DNA of 64,000 nt, taken from positions 363,414 to 427,413 of the forward strand of contig NZ_BMKU01000002.1 of NCBI RefSeq assembly GCF_014644495.1. Reading direction: 5' to 3'. The stretch is from Pseudarthrobacter polychromogenes (GTDB lineage Bacteria > Actinomycetota > Actinomycetes > Actinomycetales > Micrococcaceae). The notes beneath the pieces are model-generated. The model had not been told where the DNA came from. It worked only from the letters and a program-made list of their open reading frames with translations, and made no database searches. Every line of letters begins with the position of its first letter. The first letter of the stretch is position 1. The position numbers and the translations under genes were made by a program. Below, piece by piece: positions 27,324 to 36,239 of the stretch.

Positions 27324-28778
27324 GAGCCGCAGTGACAGCGGCGGAATCGGCTCGTAGAGCAGCGTCCGCACCCAGCGGTTCCCGGTCTCCCGGAACTCTT
27401 TCCGGCCGGCAAACCGGTAGTGGTAGCTGCGCACGCGCACCCAGCGCGGCGGTGCGCCGTCGAACGGGTCATGGCGGAGGAGCCGCAGGGTCTGCCGGTC
27501 CGCCTCCAGCAGCTTTCCCAGGAAGGCGTAGAACCATTCCTCGTGGACGGTCCTCAGCGGCAGGAACCACATCAGCCAGTCAAGCCGCAGGTGGTAGGGC
27601 GCCCACTGCCGGGGGAGCCTGCGGACATCACCCGGCTTGCCCCTGAAACCGTACTCCCGCCAGTCGGAGGACTCGTCCGGATCCTCGTCGAGGGTTCCCT
27701 CCACCACAATCTCAATCCGCTGCTTGGTGACGGTGCCGAATGCCCCGTAGGTATTGACCAGCTGCCACCGGTTGAAGCTGGCATTCATCAGCTGGCGGCG
27801 GGAGAAAAGGTTGCGCAGCGGCCAGTAGCTGAGGACCACCAGCAGCAGCGTGGCCTGGGTGAGGGCCAGCCACCACAGGGGAGTCTCCCTCTCCACGCCG
27901 GCCTGGCCGTGCCAGTCCAGGGGGATGGCCGGCAGCACGGCATGCGCAACGGGATCGCTAACGGCGGCGAAGGCGAGCACGATGGCAATCCAGTTCAGCC
28001 AGGCGAAGTTGCCTGTGGCCACCAGCCACAGCTGCGTGAAAATGACGATCCCCGCGGCCACGCTGGCGACGGGCTGGGGTGCGAACAGGAAGAACGGCAC
28101 CACCAGCTGGGCGAAGTGGTTGCCGAGGACTTCAACCTTGTGCAGGGGCCTCGGCAGGAGGTGCGCCTGGCGGCTCAGCGGCCCCGGCATCGGCTGGGTC
28201 TCGTGGTGGTAGTACAGGGCCGTCAGGTCACGCCACTCCTGGCCGCCGCGGATCTTGATCATCCCGGCACCGAATTCCAGCCGGAACACCAGCCACACGA
28301 TCAGGATCAGGATGGTGCGCGGCGGGTCGGTCTGGTCCGAGCCCAGGAAAGCGACGGTGAAGCCGGCCTCCAGGAGCAGCATCTCCCAGCCGAAGCCGTA
28401 GAACGTCTGTCCCACATTGACGATGGACATATACAGCAGCCACAGGGCCAGGAACGCGATGAGTGGAACCCAGGGCGGGCCCTGCTGCGGGATGCCGGCC
28501 ACCAGCAGCGCCGACACCAGCAGCCCGGTGGCACACACCCAGCGCAGCAGCCGGTCCGTGTACCGCCAGCGGAACAGGGTGGGCCGCCGCAGGCGGCTGA
28601 AGCCGGACAGGAAGTCAGGTACCGGGAGGAGGCCACGCTCACCCAGGAGCGCCGGGAACTGGTTCAGCGAGGACAGGAACGCGACGAAGTACAGGGCCGC
28701 CACACCCCGCTGCAGCACCTGCCGCGCGAATTCGTATTCCGGCGCATCGAACCAGGAGAGCCAGTCCACGCACTCCAC
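27303..28778 (-). CDS. Lipase maturation factor family membrane protein
   Basis: A 491-residue protein starting at GTG 28778. The N-terminal two-thirds have eight or more hydrophobic spans with FAR and FLSSLNQFPALLGERGLLP. The motif EFGAGMIKIRGGQEWRDLTAL, followed by TQPMPGPLSRQAHLLP, is characteristic of the LMF family. The C-terminal 150 residues are hydrophilic, with EYGFRGKPGD and WAPYHLRLDWLMWFLPL. Animal LMF1 helps lipoprotein lipase fold in the ER. Bacterial members have no established function. No lipase gene is adjacent. Confidence 0.88.
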   Translation of the reverse strand: MECVDWLSWFDAPEYEFARQVLQRGVAALYFVAFLSSLNQFPALLGERGLLPVPDFLSGFSRLRRPTLFRWRYTDRLLRWVCATGLLVSALLVAGIPQQGPPWVPLIAFLALWLLYMSIVNVGQTFYGFGWEMLLLEAGFTVAFLGSDQTDPPRTILILIVWLVFRLEFGAGMIKIRGGQEWRDLTALYYHHETQPMPGPLSRQAHLLPRPLHKVEVLGNHFAQLVVPFFLFAPQPVASVAAGIVIFTQLWLVATGNFAWLNWIAIVLAFAAVSDPVAHAVLPAIPLDWHGQAGVERETPLWWLALTQATLLLVVLSYWPLRNLFSRRQLMNASFNRWQLVNTYGAFGTVTKQRIEIVVEGTLDEDPDESSDWREYGFRGKPGDVRRLPRQWAPYHLRLDWLMWFLPLRTVHEEWFYAFLGKLLEADRQTLRLLRHDPFDGAPPRWVRVRSYHYRFAGRKEFRETGNRWVRTLLYEPIPPLSLRLPPGQMG

Positions 28779-28845
28779 GTTACGCCGACGCCCGTCAGGG
28801 ATGCCACAGAAGGATGCCGCCAGGGGATGCCACTAGGATCGAGGG

Positions 28846-29589
28846 ATGTTCGTGCTGGTGCTGATCGCCGTTATTGCAGGCGCGCTGGCCCAGCGGATCG
28901 CGGGCCTGGGCTTTGGGCTGCTCGTTTCCCCGGTGCTGGTGGTGCTCCTGGGCCCCTTCGACGGCGTGATGATCGTCAACCTCTGCGGTGCCACGTCATC
29001 GCTCCTTATCCTCTCCCGGGTGTGGCGGCACGTGGCCTGGAAGAAGTACTTCGGGCTGGCGCTCGCAGCACTGGCCGGCGTATTGCCCGGTGCCTGGCTG
29101 GCAAGCAACGTGCCGGAGGCCCCGCTGCAGATCTGCATCGGCGTCCTGCTCCTCATCGCCCTGCTCGCGTCCCAGCGGCTGACCAGGAGTTCCTGGCGCG
29201 CCAGCGGCCCGGTCCCCATGGCATCCCTGGGGTTTTCCAGCGGCCTGATGAATGCCGCCGCGGGCGTTGGCGGTCCTGCCATCACGGCCTATGCCATCGC
29301 CACCCGCTGGGAGCAGAAGAGCTTCAGCGCCACCCTGCAGCCGTACTTCATCACCACAGGGTTCACGTCGCTGCTCAGCAAGTACGTGCTGTCCGGCGGG
29401 CACGTCCCTGCCTTGGAAGGCTGGCAGTGGCTGGCGATCCTGGCAGCGATGATTGCGGGCATCGTTGCGGGGGACCTGCTGGCCGGCCGGGTGCGCCCCG
29501 CGTCCGCCCGCCGCATCGTCACGGTCATTGCCTACCTGGGTGCCGTGGCCACGCTGGCCAAGGGCCTGGTGGAACTCGCGGCCGCCTGA
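28846..29589 (+). CDS. TSUP (TauE/SafE) family sulfite/organosulfur exporter-like protein
   Basis: A 247-residue membrane protein with about seven or eight spans. The family signatures are a Gly-rich first half-repeat (AQRIAGLGFGLLVSPVLVVLLGP) and a second repeat (LGFSSGLMNAAAGVGGPAITAYAI). TSUP proteins move sulfite, sulfoacetate, taurine or other anions, and the substrate here is unknown. Start ATG 28846 is preceded by GAGGG. A second TSUP gene of a different subtype lies at 39279. Confidence 0.88.
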   Translation: MFVLVLIAVIAGALAQRIAGLGFGLLVSPVLVVLLGPFDGVMIVNLCGATSSLLILSRVWRHVAWKKYFGLALAALAGVLPGAWLASNVPEAPLQICIGVLLLIALLASQRLTRSSWRASGPVPMASLGFSSGLMNAAAGVGGPAITAYAIATRWEQKSFSATLQPYFITTGFTSLLSKYVLSGGHVPALEGWQWLAILAAMIAGIVAGDLLAGRVRPASARRIVTVIAYLGAVATLAKGLVELAAA

Positions 29590-29637
29590 GTGCTTGGCCC
29601 GGTGCGCCGGGCTGCACAAACATGTTTTGCTGGATCC

Positions 29638-30723
29638 ATGACACGTGTTGCGGTAATAGGTGCAGGTATCGTCGGGCTGTCCACAGCCCATGCCCTCCAG
29701 AAGGCGGGTGTGGACGTCATCGTCTACGAGTCCGGGACCCCGGGCTCAGGACAGTCCGCCGGGGAGTCGAGGATCTTCCGGCACGCCCACGACGACGTCC
29801 GGCTGGCCGCGTTCGTGCGTCACAGCCGCGCCCTCTGGCGGGAGTGGGAGGCGGAGTTCGGTGTGGAACTGGTCTCCGGCGCCGGTGCGGTGGCTATTGG
29901 GGACAGCGTGGAGGACAAGCTCCGCGTTCTCAGCGGCCTGCCGGAGATTCCAGTGAGGCTGCTGGCACCGGCAGAACTCGCGGCGGCGCTGCCGATCCTC
30001 GCGGACTTCCAGGGCAAGGCGATGTTCGATGCCCAGGGCGGGGCAATCCGCACCCGCGCCGCGTTCCGCGCCCTGGCCGGGACACTTGAGGACGCCCTCG
30101 TGGCGGACCACGTGCTGACTGTCCGGCCTGCCGGCCGCAGTGTGGAGGTCCGCACCGGGACACGGGTAGACCGGTTCGACCATGCGGTCCTGTGCGCCGG
30201 CCGCGGGACGGCAGCGCTGGCCCGGGGCGCGGGGCTGGACATACCCGTTGAACACGCCGCGCATGCCCGGGTGACGTTCCGTGTGCGGGATGGCGCGTCC
30301 GCTCCGCTGCCAACATTCCAGGACGGCAGCGGAGTATTCGGTGAAACCGGCGTCTATGCTGCGCCCTCGGCCGACAACCGGCGTTACGCGGTGGGCCTGA
30401 GCGAAACAACAGACGTGCGCCAGGACGGGAGCCTCGCCGATCCCGCTGCCCTGGAATCACTGTCGGCCCGTGCGGCGGCCTACGTAAGGACGGCACTGCC
30501 CGGCCTGGATCCCGAACCGGACGGCTACGTCCACTGCTGGGTGACGCGACTGCCGTGGGGCGATGACGGCGTGGGAATCTGGTCTGCCGGCAGCGTCAGC
30601 GCCGTGGCCGGGCACAACCTCTTCAAGCAGGCACCGGCGCTGGGGGAGGCGCTGGCAGAAACAGCACTGTCCGGCGTCGTTCCCGCTGTCCTGCGGCCTG
30701 AATCACAGCTCGGAAAGTCCTGA
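29638..30723 (+). CDS. FAD-dependent DAO-family oxidoreductase
   Basis: A 361-residue flavoprotein with the dinucleotide-binding motif VAVIGAGIVGLSTAHALQKAG at the N-terminus and the monomeric sarcosine oxidase/N-methyltryptophan oxidase-like SAGESRIFRHAHDD, where a conserved segment covalently or tightly binds FAD in relatives. The C-terminal half has GVYAAPSADNRRYAVGLS and ends in HNLFKQAPALGEALA. It likely oxidises an amino acid or secondary amine; substrate unknown. Start ATG 29638 is chosen because the flavin fold begins immediately there. Confidence 0.85.
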   Translation: MTRVAVIGAGIVGLSTAHALQKAGVDVIVYESGTPGSGQSAGESRIFRHAHDDVRLAAFVRHSRALWREWEAEFGVELVSGAGAVAIGDSVEDKLRVLSGLPEIPVRLLAPAELAAALPILADFQGKAMFDAQGGAIRTRAAFRALAGTLEDALVADHVLTVRPAGRSVEVRTGTRVDRFDHAVLCAGRGTAALARGAGLDIPVEHAAHARVTFRVRDGASAPLPTFQDGSGVFGETGVYAAPSADNRRYAVGLSETTDVRQDGSLADPAALESLSARAAAYVRTALPGLDPEPDGYVHCWVTRLPWGDDGVGIWSAGSVSAVAGHNLFKQAPALGEALAETALSGVVPAVLRPESQLGKS

Positions 30724-30757
30724 ACGGCCGGGCACCACGGTGCGCGATACTTAAGCA

Positions 30758-31942
30758 ATGCAGCCACGCAGAATCGTCCTCCTCGGATCCACCGGTTCCA
30801 TCGGCACCCAGGCGATTGACGTCGTCGACGGCGCCCCGCACCTTTTCGAGGTAGTGGCCCTCAGCGCCGGGGGAGGGAACCTGGAGCTCCTCGCCCGCCA
30901 GGCGGTGCACACTGGCGCGTCGGTCATCGGCATTGCCTACGGTGACCCCGGAACGCTGGCATCGCTCATTGCCGACGCTGCCGCGGCGGCAGGAAAGCCC
31001 GGCTACCGGCCCGAAATCTTCGCCGGACCGGACGCCTCCACCCGGATCGCCGGCGTTGAAGCGGACGTGGTGCTCAATGGAATCACCGGATCGATCGGCC
31101 TGGCACCCACGCTGGCGGCCTTGAATTCCGGGGCCACGCTTGCCCTGGCCAACAAGGAATCCCTCATCGTGGGCGGATCGCTGGTGAAGGCGGCAGCCCG
31201 GGAGGGCCAGATCGTCCCCGTTGACTCCGAGCACTCAGCGATCGCCCAGTGCCTGCGCTCGGGCTCGGCCGCGGAAGTGGAAAAACTGATCCTCACAGCA
31301 TCCGGCGGTCCTTTCCGCGGCAGGAGCAGGGACGAGCTGCATGGGGTGACCCCCCAGGAAGCGCTGGCCCACCCCACCTGGGACATGGGGGTCATGGTCA
31401 CCACCAACTCCGCCACGCTCGTCAACAAGGGCCTGGAAGTCATCGAGGCACACCTGCTCTTCGACGTGCCGCTTGACCGCATCGACGTGGTGGTCCATCC
31501 CCAGTCCGTGGTGCACTCCATGGTGCAGTTCATCGACGGGTCCATCATCGCCCAGGCGTCCCCGCCCGACATGCGCCTTCCCATCGCCCTGGGGCTGGGC
31601 TGGCCGGACCGGGTGCCGGGAGCGGCGGCCGCCTGCGACTGGACGCGGGCAGCCACCTGGACGTTCGAGCCGCTGGACACGGAAGCCTTTCCCGCCGTCG
31701 GACTTGCCAAGCACGCAGCGAGGCAGGGCAGCACGTTTCCCGCCGTGTTCAACGCCGCGAATGAGGAAGCCGTCACAGCTTTCCACGCCGGGCGCATTAG
31801 GTTCACGGACATCGTGGACACGATCGATGCCGTCCTCAGCAAACACCCAGGGTCCTCCGGGCTGACAGTGGAGTCAGTGCTGGATGCTGAAAGCTGGGCA
31901 CGTGCCCGCGCCAATGAACGTTTAGCAGTCAGAAGTCTCTAG
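30758..31942 (+). CDS. dxr: 1-deoxy-D-xylulose 5-phosphate reductoisomerase
   Basis: A 394-residue enzyme of the non-mevalonate isoprenoid pathway, making MEP from DXP with NADPH. The NADPH motif [16 protein letters not shown] opens the protein. [24 protein letters not shown] (metal ligands Asp and Glu) and [23 protein letters not shown] are diagnostic. It is the first gene of a run with the site-2 protease and ispG, the order also found in mycobacteria. Confidence 0.97.
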   Translation: MQPRRIVLLGSTGSIGTQAIDVVDGAPHLFEVVALSAGGGNLELLARQAVHTGASVIGIAYGDPGTLASLIADAAAAAGKPGYRPEIFAGPDASTRIAGVEADVVLNGITGSIGLAPTLAALNSGATLALANKESLIVGGSLVKAAAREGQIVPVDSEHSAIAQCLRSGSAAEVEKLILTASGGPFRGRSRDELHGVTPQEALAHPTWDMGVMVTTNSATLVNKGLEVIEAHLLFDVPLDRIDVVVHPQSVVHSMVQFIDGSIIAQASPPDMRLPIALGLGWPDRVPGAAAACDWTRAATWTFEPLDTEAFPAVGLAKHAARQGSTFPAVFNAANEEAVTAFHAGRIRFTDIVDTIDAVLSKHPGSSGLTVESVLDAESWARARANERLAVRSL

Positions 31943-31959
31943 GAAGCAGCAGCACGTCC

Positions 31960-33291
31960 ATGACCCCCGTCCTCCTTTTTGTCCTCGGCGTCGTCTTTGT
32001 GGCGATCGGCATTGCCGTGTCCATCGCGCTGCACGAAGTAGGGCACCTGGTGCCCGCCAAGCTGTTCAAGGTCCGCGTCACCAAATACATGATCGGCTTC
32101 GGCCCCACCCTCTGGTCCAGGCGGAAGGGTGAAACCGAATACGGGGTGAAGGCCATCCCGCTGGGCGGCTTCGTGTCCATGATCGGCATGTACCCGCCCA
32201 ACAAGGACGACGGGTCCGTCCGCCCCTCCAGCACCGGCATGTTCCAGACCCTTGCCACCGAAGCCAGGTCCATGGCCCACGAGGAAGTGGGGCCAGGTGA
32301 CGAAAAGCGGGTGTTCTACCGGCTTCCGGTCTGGAAGAAGGTCATCGTGATGCTGGGCGGCCCGGCCATGAACATGGTCCTCGGCGTGCTCCTCACCGCG
32401 GTCCTGCTCATGGGCTTTGGCATGGCCACGGCCACCACCACCATCTCCGAGGTGTCCAAATGCCAGGTGGCGGCGGGGGAGACCGTGGACCCGGATTCGG
32501 CGGACTGCCAGCCCACGCCCGCTGCCGCGGCCGGCCTCAAACCGAACGACAGGATCACCTCCTTCGACGGCAAAGCCGTGACCGGCTGGGACCAGCTGAC
32601 GGAATGGATCCGGGCCTCCGCGGGGCGCGAGGTGGGCATCACCGTTGAGCGGGACGGTGCCCAGGTGTCCACCACGGTGACCCCGGTGCTCTCGGCCCGG
32701 CCCGTCATCGGGGCGGACGGCCGGCAGGAAACGGACGACGCCGGCACCCTCCGCTACCAGGACGTCGGCTTCCTGGGCATCGGCTCCCAGACCGAACTTG
32801 TGGCCCAGCCGGCGTCGTCCGTCCTGCCCATGGCGGGGGAGAACATCCGCCAGGTGGCAGGGGTGGTCTTCAACCTGCCCGCCCGCGTGGTGGGTGTGGC
32901 AAAGGCTGCCTTCAGCGAGGAACCCCGCGACCCCAACGGCCCCATCAGCGTGGTGGGCGTAGGACGGGTCGCCGGGGAAGTGGCCGCCATGGAAGAAATC
33001 CCGGTGCAGTCCCGGCTGGCCGCACTGGTCGGGCTGCTGGCGGGCCTGAACTTCGCACTCGCGGTCTTCAACCTGATACCGCTGCTGCCCCTCGACGGCG
33101 GCCACGTTGCCGGTGCCCTGTACGAGGGGGCCCGGCGCCAGGTGGCCAAGCTGTTTGGCAAACCTGACCCGGGCGCCTTCGACATCGCCAAGCTGCTGCC
33201 GGTGACCTACGTGGTGGCCGCCCTGCTGATGGGCATGAGCGCCCTCCTTATCTACGCTGACATCGTGAAGCCGGTGAACCTCTTCGGCTGA
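31960..33291 (+). CDS. Site-2 membrane metalloprotease (RseP/Rip1-type, M50)
   Basis: A 443-residue intramembrane protease. Zinc motif HEVGH is at about residues 25-29 in the first span, a PDZ domain occupies about 175-250, and the third zinc ligand is in LIPLLPLDGGHVAG near the C-terminus. Such proteases cut anti-sigma factors and other membrane substrates. The mycobacterial equivalent between dxr and ispG is Rip1. Start ATG 31960 follows AGGAAG. Two Cys (in SKCQVA and SADCQP) lie in the extracytoplasmic stretch before the PDZ domain. Confidence 0.94.
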   Translation: MTPVLLFVLGVVFVAIGIAVSIALHEVGHLVPAKLFKVRVTKYMIGFGPTLWSRRKGETEYGVKAIPLGGFVSMIGMYPPNKDDGSVRPSSTGMFQTLATEARSMAHEEVGPGDEKRVFYRLPVWKKVIVMLGGPAMNMVLGVLLTAVLLMGFGMATATTTISEVSKCQVAAGETVDPDSADCQPTPAAAAGLKPNDRITSFDGKAVTGWDQLTEWIRASAGREVGITVERDGAQVSTTVTPVLSARPVIGADGRQETDDAGTLRYQDVGFLGIGSQTELVAQPASSVLPMAGENIRQVAGVVFNLPARVVGVAKAAFSEEPRDPNGPISVVGVGRVAGEVAAMEEIPVQSRLAALVGLLAGLNFALAVFNLIPLLPLDGGHVAGALYEGARRQVAKLFGKPDPGAFDIAKLLPVTYVVAALLMGMSALLIYADIVKPVNLFG

Positions 33292-33335
33292 CACCTGGAG
33301 CCCAGCCTGACCAGGAGAAGCCCGGCGTGGTTCAG

Positions 33336-33367
33336 CCCCGCAGGAGCGGGAGTTAGCTCCTGCGGGG
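33336..33367 (+). terminator. Hairpin after the site-2 protease gene
   Basis: CCCCGCAGGAGC (33336-33347) and GCTCCTGCGGGG (33356-33367) pair perfectly around an 8-base loop. The following GATTATCAAAAA is AT-rich but not a pure U-run. It separates the protease gene from the SatD-like unit. Confidence 0.75.
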
Positions 33368-33368
33368 T

Positions 33369-33410
33369 GATTATCAAAAATCAGCCTATTTCGACTGATA
33401 GTAAATAATC
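33369..33410. promoter_or_regulatory. AT-rich inverted repeat upstream of the SatD-like gene
   Basis: Left arm GATTATCAAAAATCAG (33369-33384) and right arm CTGATAGTAAATAATC (33395-33410) are complementary at 12 of 16 positions around a 10-base spacer. The word AATCAGCC also occurs twice in direct orientation (33379-33386 and 33407-33414). The stretch is strikingly AT-rich for this genome. It ends 47 bp before the ATG of a gene encoding a helix-turn-helix, so autoregulation is possible. The function is inferred. Confidence 0.5.
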
Positions 33411-33457
33411 AGCCAAATATGTTTGATCGGGGATCGTCACCCGCGTACGGTTGGGGC

Positions 33458-34135
33458 ATGTACGTCCTCACGATCGACCAGCAGGGCAGCACGTCCGATA
33501 TTGACCGCGTCCCTGAGCTGATAACCGCCCTGCGGAACCTTACGCCCGTGCCCTTTGAACGTTCGGTGGGCGACGAACTCCAGGGGGTCGTGGAACAGGC
33601 CGCCGATGTGGTGGATGTGGCACTGCACGCGCTCCGCGACGGGCACTGGTACGTGGGCATAGGAATCGGGGCGGTGGGGCTGGTACCAGGTGCCAGCCCG
33701 CGTGAGGGCTCCGGAAGCGGCTTTGTGGCGGCACGCAAAGCCGTGGAACTCGCCAAGGGTGCCGCCGGCCAGGTTCCGTTGTCAGTGGTGTCCGGCACCA
33801 TGGTCCGCAGTAAGGATCTTCAAGCCCATGCCGGGGAGGACGCCATGGCCAGCGCAAATGCCCAGGCGGTGCTTCGCTTGATTGGACGCCTGGTGCAGCA
33901 GCGCACCGACGCCCAGTGGCGGGTGGTGGACCGGCTGCGGGCCGCCCAGGGTGAAGCCAGGCATGGCAGCCAGAAGCAGGTGGCCCGGGAGTTGGGAATA
34001 ACCGAACAGTCGGTGAGCCGGGCCGTGCTGAGGTCCGGGTGGCAGGAAGAATGGGCGGCGAGGCCGGCAGCCGCCATGCTGCTGGACTACGCCCATTCCC
34101 TGGCCGCCCGCACTTCAACGGAAGGAAACCCGTGA
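33458..34135 (+). CDS. SatD-like protein: nucleotidyl-cyclase-like domain plus HTH
   Basis: A 225-residue protein. The start at 33458 begins the conserved MYVLTIDQQGST; an upstream in-frame ATG overlaps the AT-rich repeat. I see three cyclase-like signatures: IDQQGST (D7, cf. DxxGFT), SVGDELQGVVE (D39, cf. the second metal-binding GD) and WYVGIGIGAV (65-73), followed by GFVAARKAVELAK (cf. the N-AARL helix). A C-terminal HTH spans about 172-192 (KQVARELGITEQSVSRAVL). SatD is named from a streptococcal acid-tolerance locus, and its activity is not established to my knowledge. The gene overlaps the next by 4 bp (GTGA). Confidence 0.65.
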   Translation: MYVLTIDQQGSTSDIDRVPELITALRNLTPVPFERSVGDELQGVVEQAADVVDVALHALRDGHWYVGIGIGAVGLVPGASPREGSGSGFVAARKAVELAKGAAGQVPLSVVSGTMVRSKDLQAHAGEDAMASANAQAVLRLIGRLVQQRTDAQWRVVDRLRAAQGEARHGSQKQVARELGITEQSVSRAVLRSGWQEEWAARPAAAMLLDYAHSLAARTSTEGNP

Positions 34136-34647
34136 ACGTACTCTGGATTACGGTTGCGCTGCTCGTTGCCGGATTCGCCGGGTGGCCAGTGACCGCGCTG
34201 GTGTTCCGGCTGGCCAGGACCATCGATGACAGGGCAGACGCAGCCAAGGCTGCGGAGGAAGCCAAAAGGGCCGCCGAAGATCCGTCCGCGGATGTGACAG
34301 TTGACCTGCCGCCAGCGGGCGGGTCCCAGGGCGTCGACGGAGAGCTGACCGCAGCTGCCGACACGCCGCCGTCGGGCCTTGCCGGCTCCGGGGCGGCCGC
34401 TCCCGCCCAGCGCATCCTTCGGGGCGGTGCCATTATCGGAATCCTCGAGCGGCTGGGAGTCTGCCTCGCCATCCTCACCGGCCAGCCGGTGGCCATCGCC
34501 TACATTGTGGCCATCAAGGGCCTGGGCAGGTTCGCGGAGCTCAAGGAAACGCCGGTGGCTGCTGAACGGTTCATAATTGGAACGCTGGCGTCCATGCTGT
34601 GGGCGGCGGGAACAGCCGCAGCCATCAAGGTCCTCTTCCTGGCCTGA
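34132..34647 (+). CDS. Small membrane protein coupled to the SatD-like gene
   Basis: A 171-residue protein starting at GTG 34132, overlapping the upstream stop. One membrane span lies at the N-terminus (about 2-25). A charged Ala/Glu/Asp-rich segment (about 30-95) follows, then a C-terminal module with two or three hydrophobic stretches: GGAIIGILERLGVCLAILTGQ, AIAYIVAIKGLGRFAE and RFIIGTLASMLWA. The pattern ER...GQ..AI..A.K...RF....IGT..S resembles the C-terminus of membrane proteins next to satD in other bacteria, some annotated DUF3307. Function unknown. Confidence 0.6.
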   Translation: MNVLWITVALLVAGFAGWPVTALVFRLARTIDDRADAAKAAEEAKRAAEDPSADVTVDLPPAGGSQGVDGELTAAADTPPSGLAGSGAAAPAQRILRGGAIIGILERLGVCLAILTGQPVAIAYIVAIKGLGRFAELKETPVAAERFIIGTLASMLWAAGTAAAIKVLFLA

Positions 34648-34744
34648 ACGCAGGCATCCCTGACAGCTGCCACGCCGCCCCTCCGGCCGGGCGCGTCCAC
34701 CCTCCGGATGGGTGCGAAGGCAGGCAGGGAGATAGGGTAGCGGT

Positions 34745-35038
34745 ATGACAGTTTTTGCCGTTGAGTACGTTTATGCCGCCGATTCCACAGAAGACCGCAA
34801 CGCAGCCCGGGCAGCGCACCGCGAATGGCTCTCGGGCCTTGCGGAGGACGGTGCCGTCCTTGCCAGCGGACCATACGGTGACGGGGCCGGCGCGCTGCTG
34901 ATTTTCAAGGCAGCAGACGAGGCCGCCCTCAACTCGATCCTCAAGCAGGATCCCTTCGCCGCTGCCGGAGTCGTAGCCGGGACACGCATCACGGAGTGGT
35001 CACCCATCATCGGCGTGCTCGCCGGCCTCACCGCCTAA
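34745..35038 (+). CDS. YciI-family protein
   Basis: A 97-residue ferredoxin-like-fold protein. The YCII family His/Asp pair is present: H25 in RAAHREWL and D69 in LKQDPF, with [18 protein letters not shown] between. [15 protein letters not shown] is typical. Family members are small proteins of mostly unknown function; one relative is a dehalogenase-like enzyme. The gene stands just before ispG, which begins 34 bp downstream. Confidence 0.88.
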   Translation: MTVFAVEYVYAADSTEDRNAARAAHREWLSGLAEDGAVLASGPYGDGAGALLIFKAADEAALNSILKQDPFAAAGVVAGTRITEWSPIIGVLAGLTA

Positions 35039-35072
35039 GCCACCTCCCTTTTTTCAATCTCTAGGAGTCCTC

Positions 35073-36239
35073 GTGACCTCGGTCAGCCTGGGAATGCCCT
35101 CAGCACCGCCTCCCGTCCTTGCCCCCCGCCGCAAGACCCGGCAGATCAAAGTCGGTTCCGTGGGCGTGGGATCGGACTCGCCCATCAGCGTGCAGTCCAT
35201 GACGACCACGCCCACCACGGACATCAACGCCACCCTGCAGCAGATCGCCGAACTGACGGCGTCCGGCTGCGACATTGTGCGCGTGGCCTGCCCGTCCGCC
35301 GATGACGCCGAGGCGCTGCCGATCATCGCGCGGAAGTCGCAGATCCCGGTCATTGCGGACATCCACTTCCAGCCCAAATACGTCTTCGCGGCGATCGAGG
35401 CCGGCTGCGCAGCGGTACGCGTGAACCCCGGCAACATCCGCAAGTTCGATGACCAGGTCAAGGAGATCGCCGCTGCGGCGCGCGACCACGGCACGTCCAT
35501 CCGCATCGGCGTCAACGCCGGATCCCTGGAGCCGGGCATCCTCAAGAAGTACGGCAAGGCAACCCCCGAAGCGCTGGTGGAATCCGCCGTCTGGGAAGCG
35601 TCCCTCTTCGAGGAGCATGGTTTCCACGACTTCAAGATCTCGGTCAAGCACAATGACCCCGTCATCATGGTGGCGGCCTACGAAATGCTGGCGGAGAAAG
35701 GCGACTGGCCCCTGCACCTCGGCGTCACCGAGGCCGGCCCGGCGTTCCAGGGAACCATCAAGTCGGCCACGGCCTTCGGCGCGCTCCTGTCCAGGGGCAT
35801 CGGCGACACCATCCGGGTTTCCCTTTCGGCCCCGCCGGTGGAGGAAATCAAGGTGGGAAACCAGATCCTGCAGTCCCTCAACCTGCGTCCCCGCAAGCTC
35901 GAAATCGTCTCCTGCCCCTCCTGCGGCCGCGCCCAGGTGGACGTGTACACGCTGGCCGAGCAGGTCACTGCCGGACTGGAAGGAATGGAGATTCCGCTGC
36001 GCGTCGCCGTCATGGGCTGCGTGGTGAACGGACCCGGGGAGGCCCGCGAAGCCGATCTTGGCGTTGCCTCAGGCAATGGCAAGGGCCAGATCTTTGTGAA
36101 GGGAGAGGTCATCAAGACTGTGCCCGAGAGCCAGATTGTTGAGACACTGATCGAAGAGGCCATGCGTATCGCGGAAGAGATGGGGGAGGCCGATGGCGAA
36201 GATGCTGTCAAGGGTAGCCCCGTGGTTAGCGTCTCGTAA
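35073..36239 (+). CDS. ispG: 4-hydroxy-3-methylbut-2-en-1-yl diphosphate synthase
   Basis: A 388-residue iron-sulfur enzyme of the non-mevalonate pathway, converting MEcPP to HMBPP. The N-terminal TIM barrel includes [20 protein letters not shown] and [17 protein letters not shown]. The C-terminal [4Fe-4S] ligands are in [11 protein letters not shown] and [18 protein letters not shown] 35073 is preceded by CTAGGAG. The 3' end overlaps the next gene by 47 bp. Confidence 0.97.
   Translation: MTSVSLGMPSAPPPVLAPRRKTRQIKVGSVGVGSDSPISVQSMTTTPTTDINATLQQIAELTASGCDIVRVACPSADDAEALPIIARKSQIPVIADIHFQPKYVFAAIEAGCAAVRVNPGNIRKFDDQVKEIAAAARDHGTSIRIGVNAGSLEPGILKKYGKATPEALVESAVWEASLFEEHGFHDFKISVKHNDPVIMVAAYEMLAEKGDWPLHLGVTEAGPAFQGTIKSATAFGALLSRGIGDTIRVSLSAPPVEEIKVGNQILQSLNLRPRKLEIVSCPSCGRAQVDVYTLAEQVTAGLEGMEIPLRVAVMGCVVNGPGEAREADLGVASGNGKGQIFVKGEVIKTVPESQIVETLIEEAMRIAEEMGEADGEDAVKGSPVVSVS

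Noticed and set aside
27420..30089. An 889-codon open frame on the plus strand
   Set aside because: It is antisense to the lipase maturation factor gene and then runs out of frame through the TSUP and oxidoreductase genes. Composition is Gln/Arg/Gly-rich with no family motif, as expected of shadow frames in high-GC DNA.
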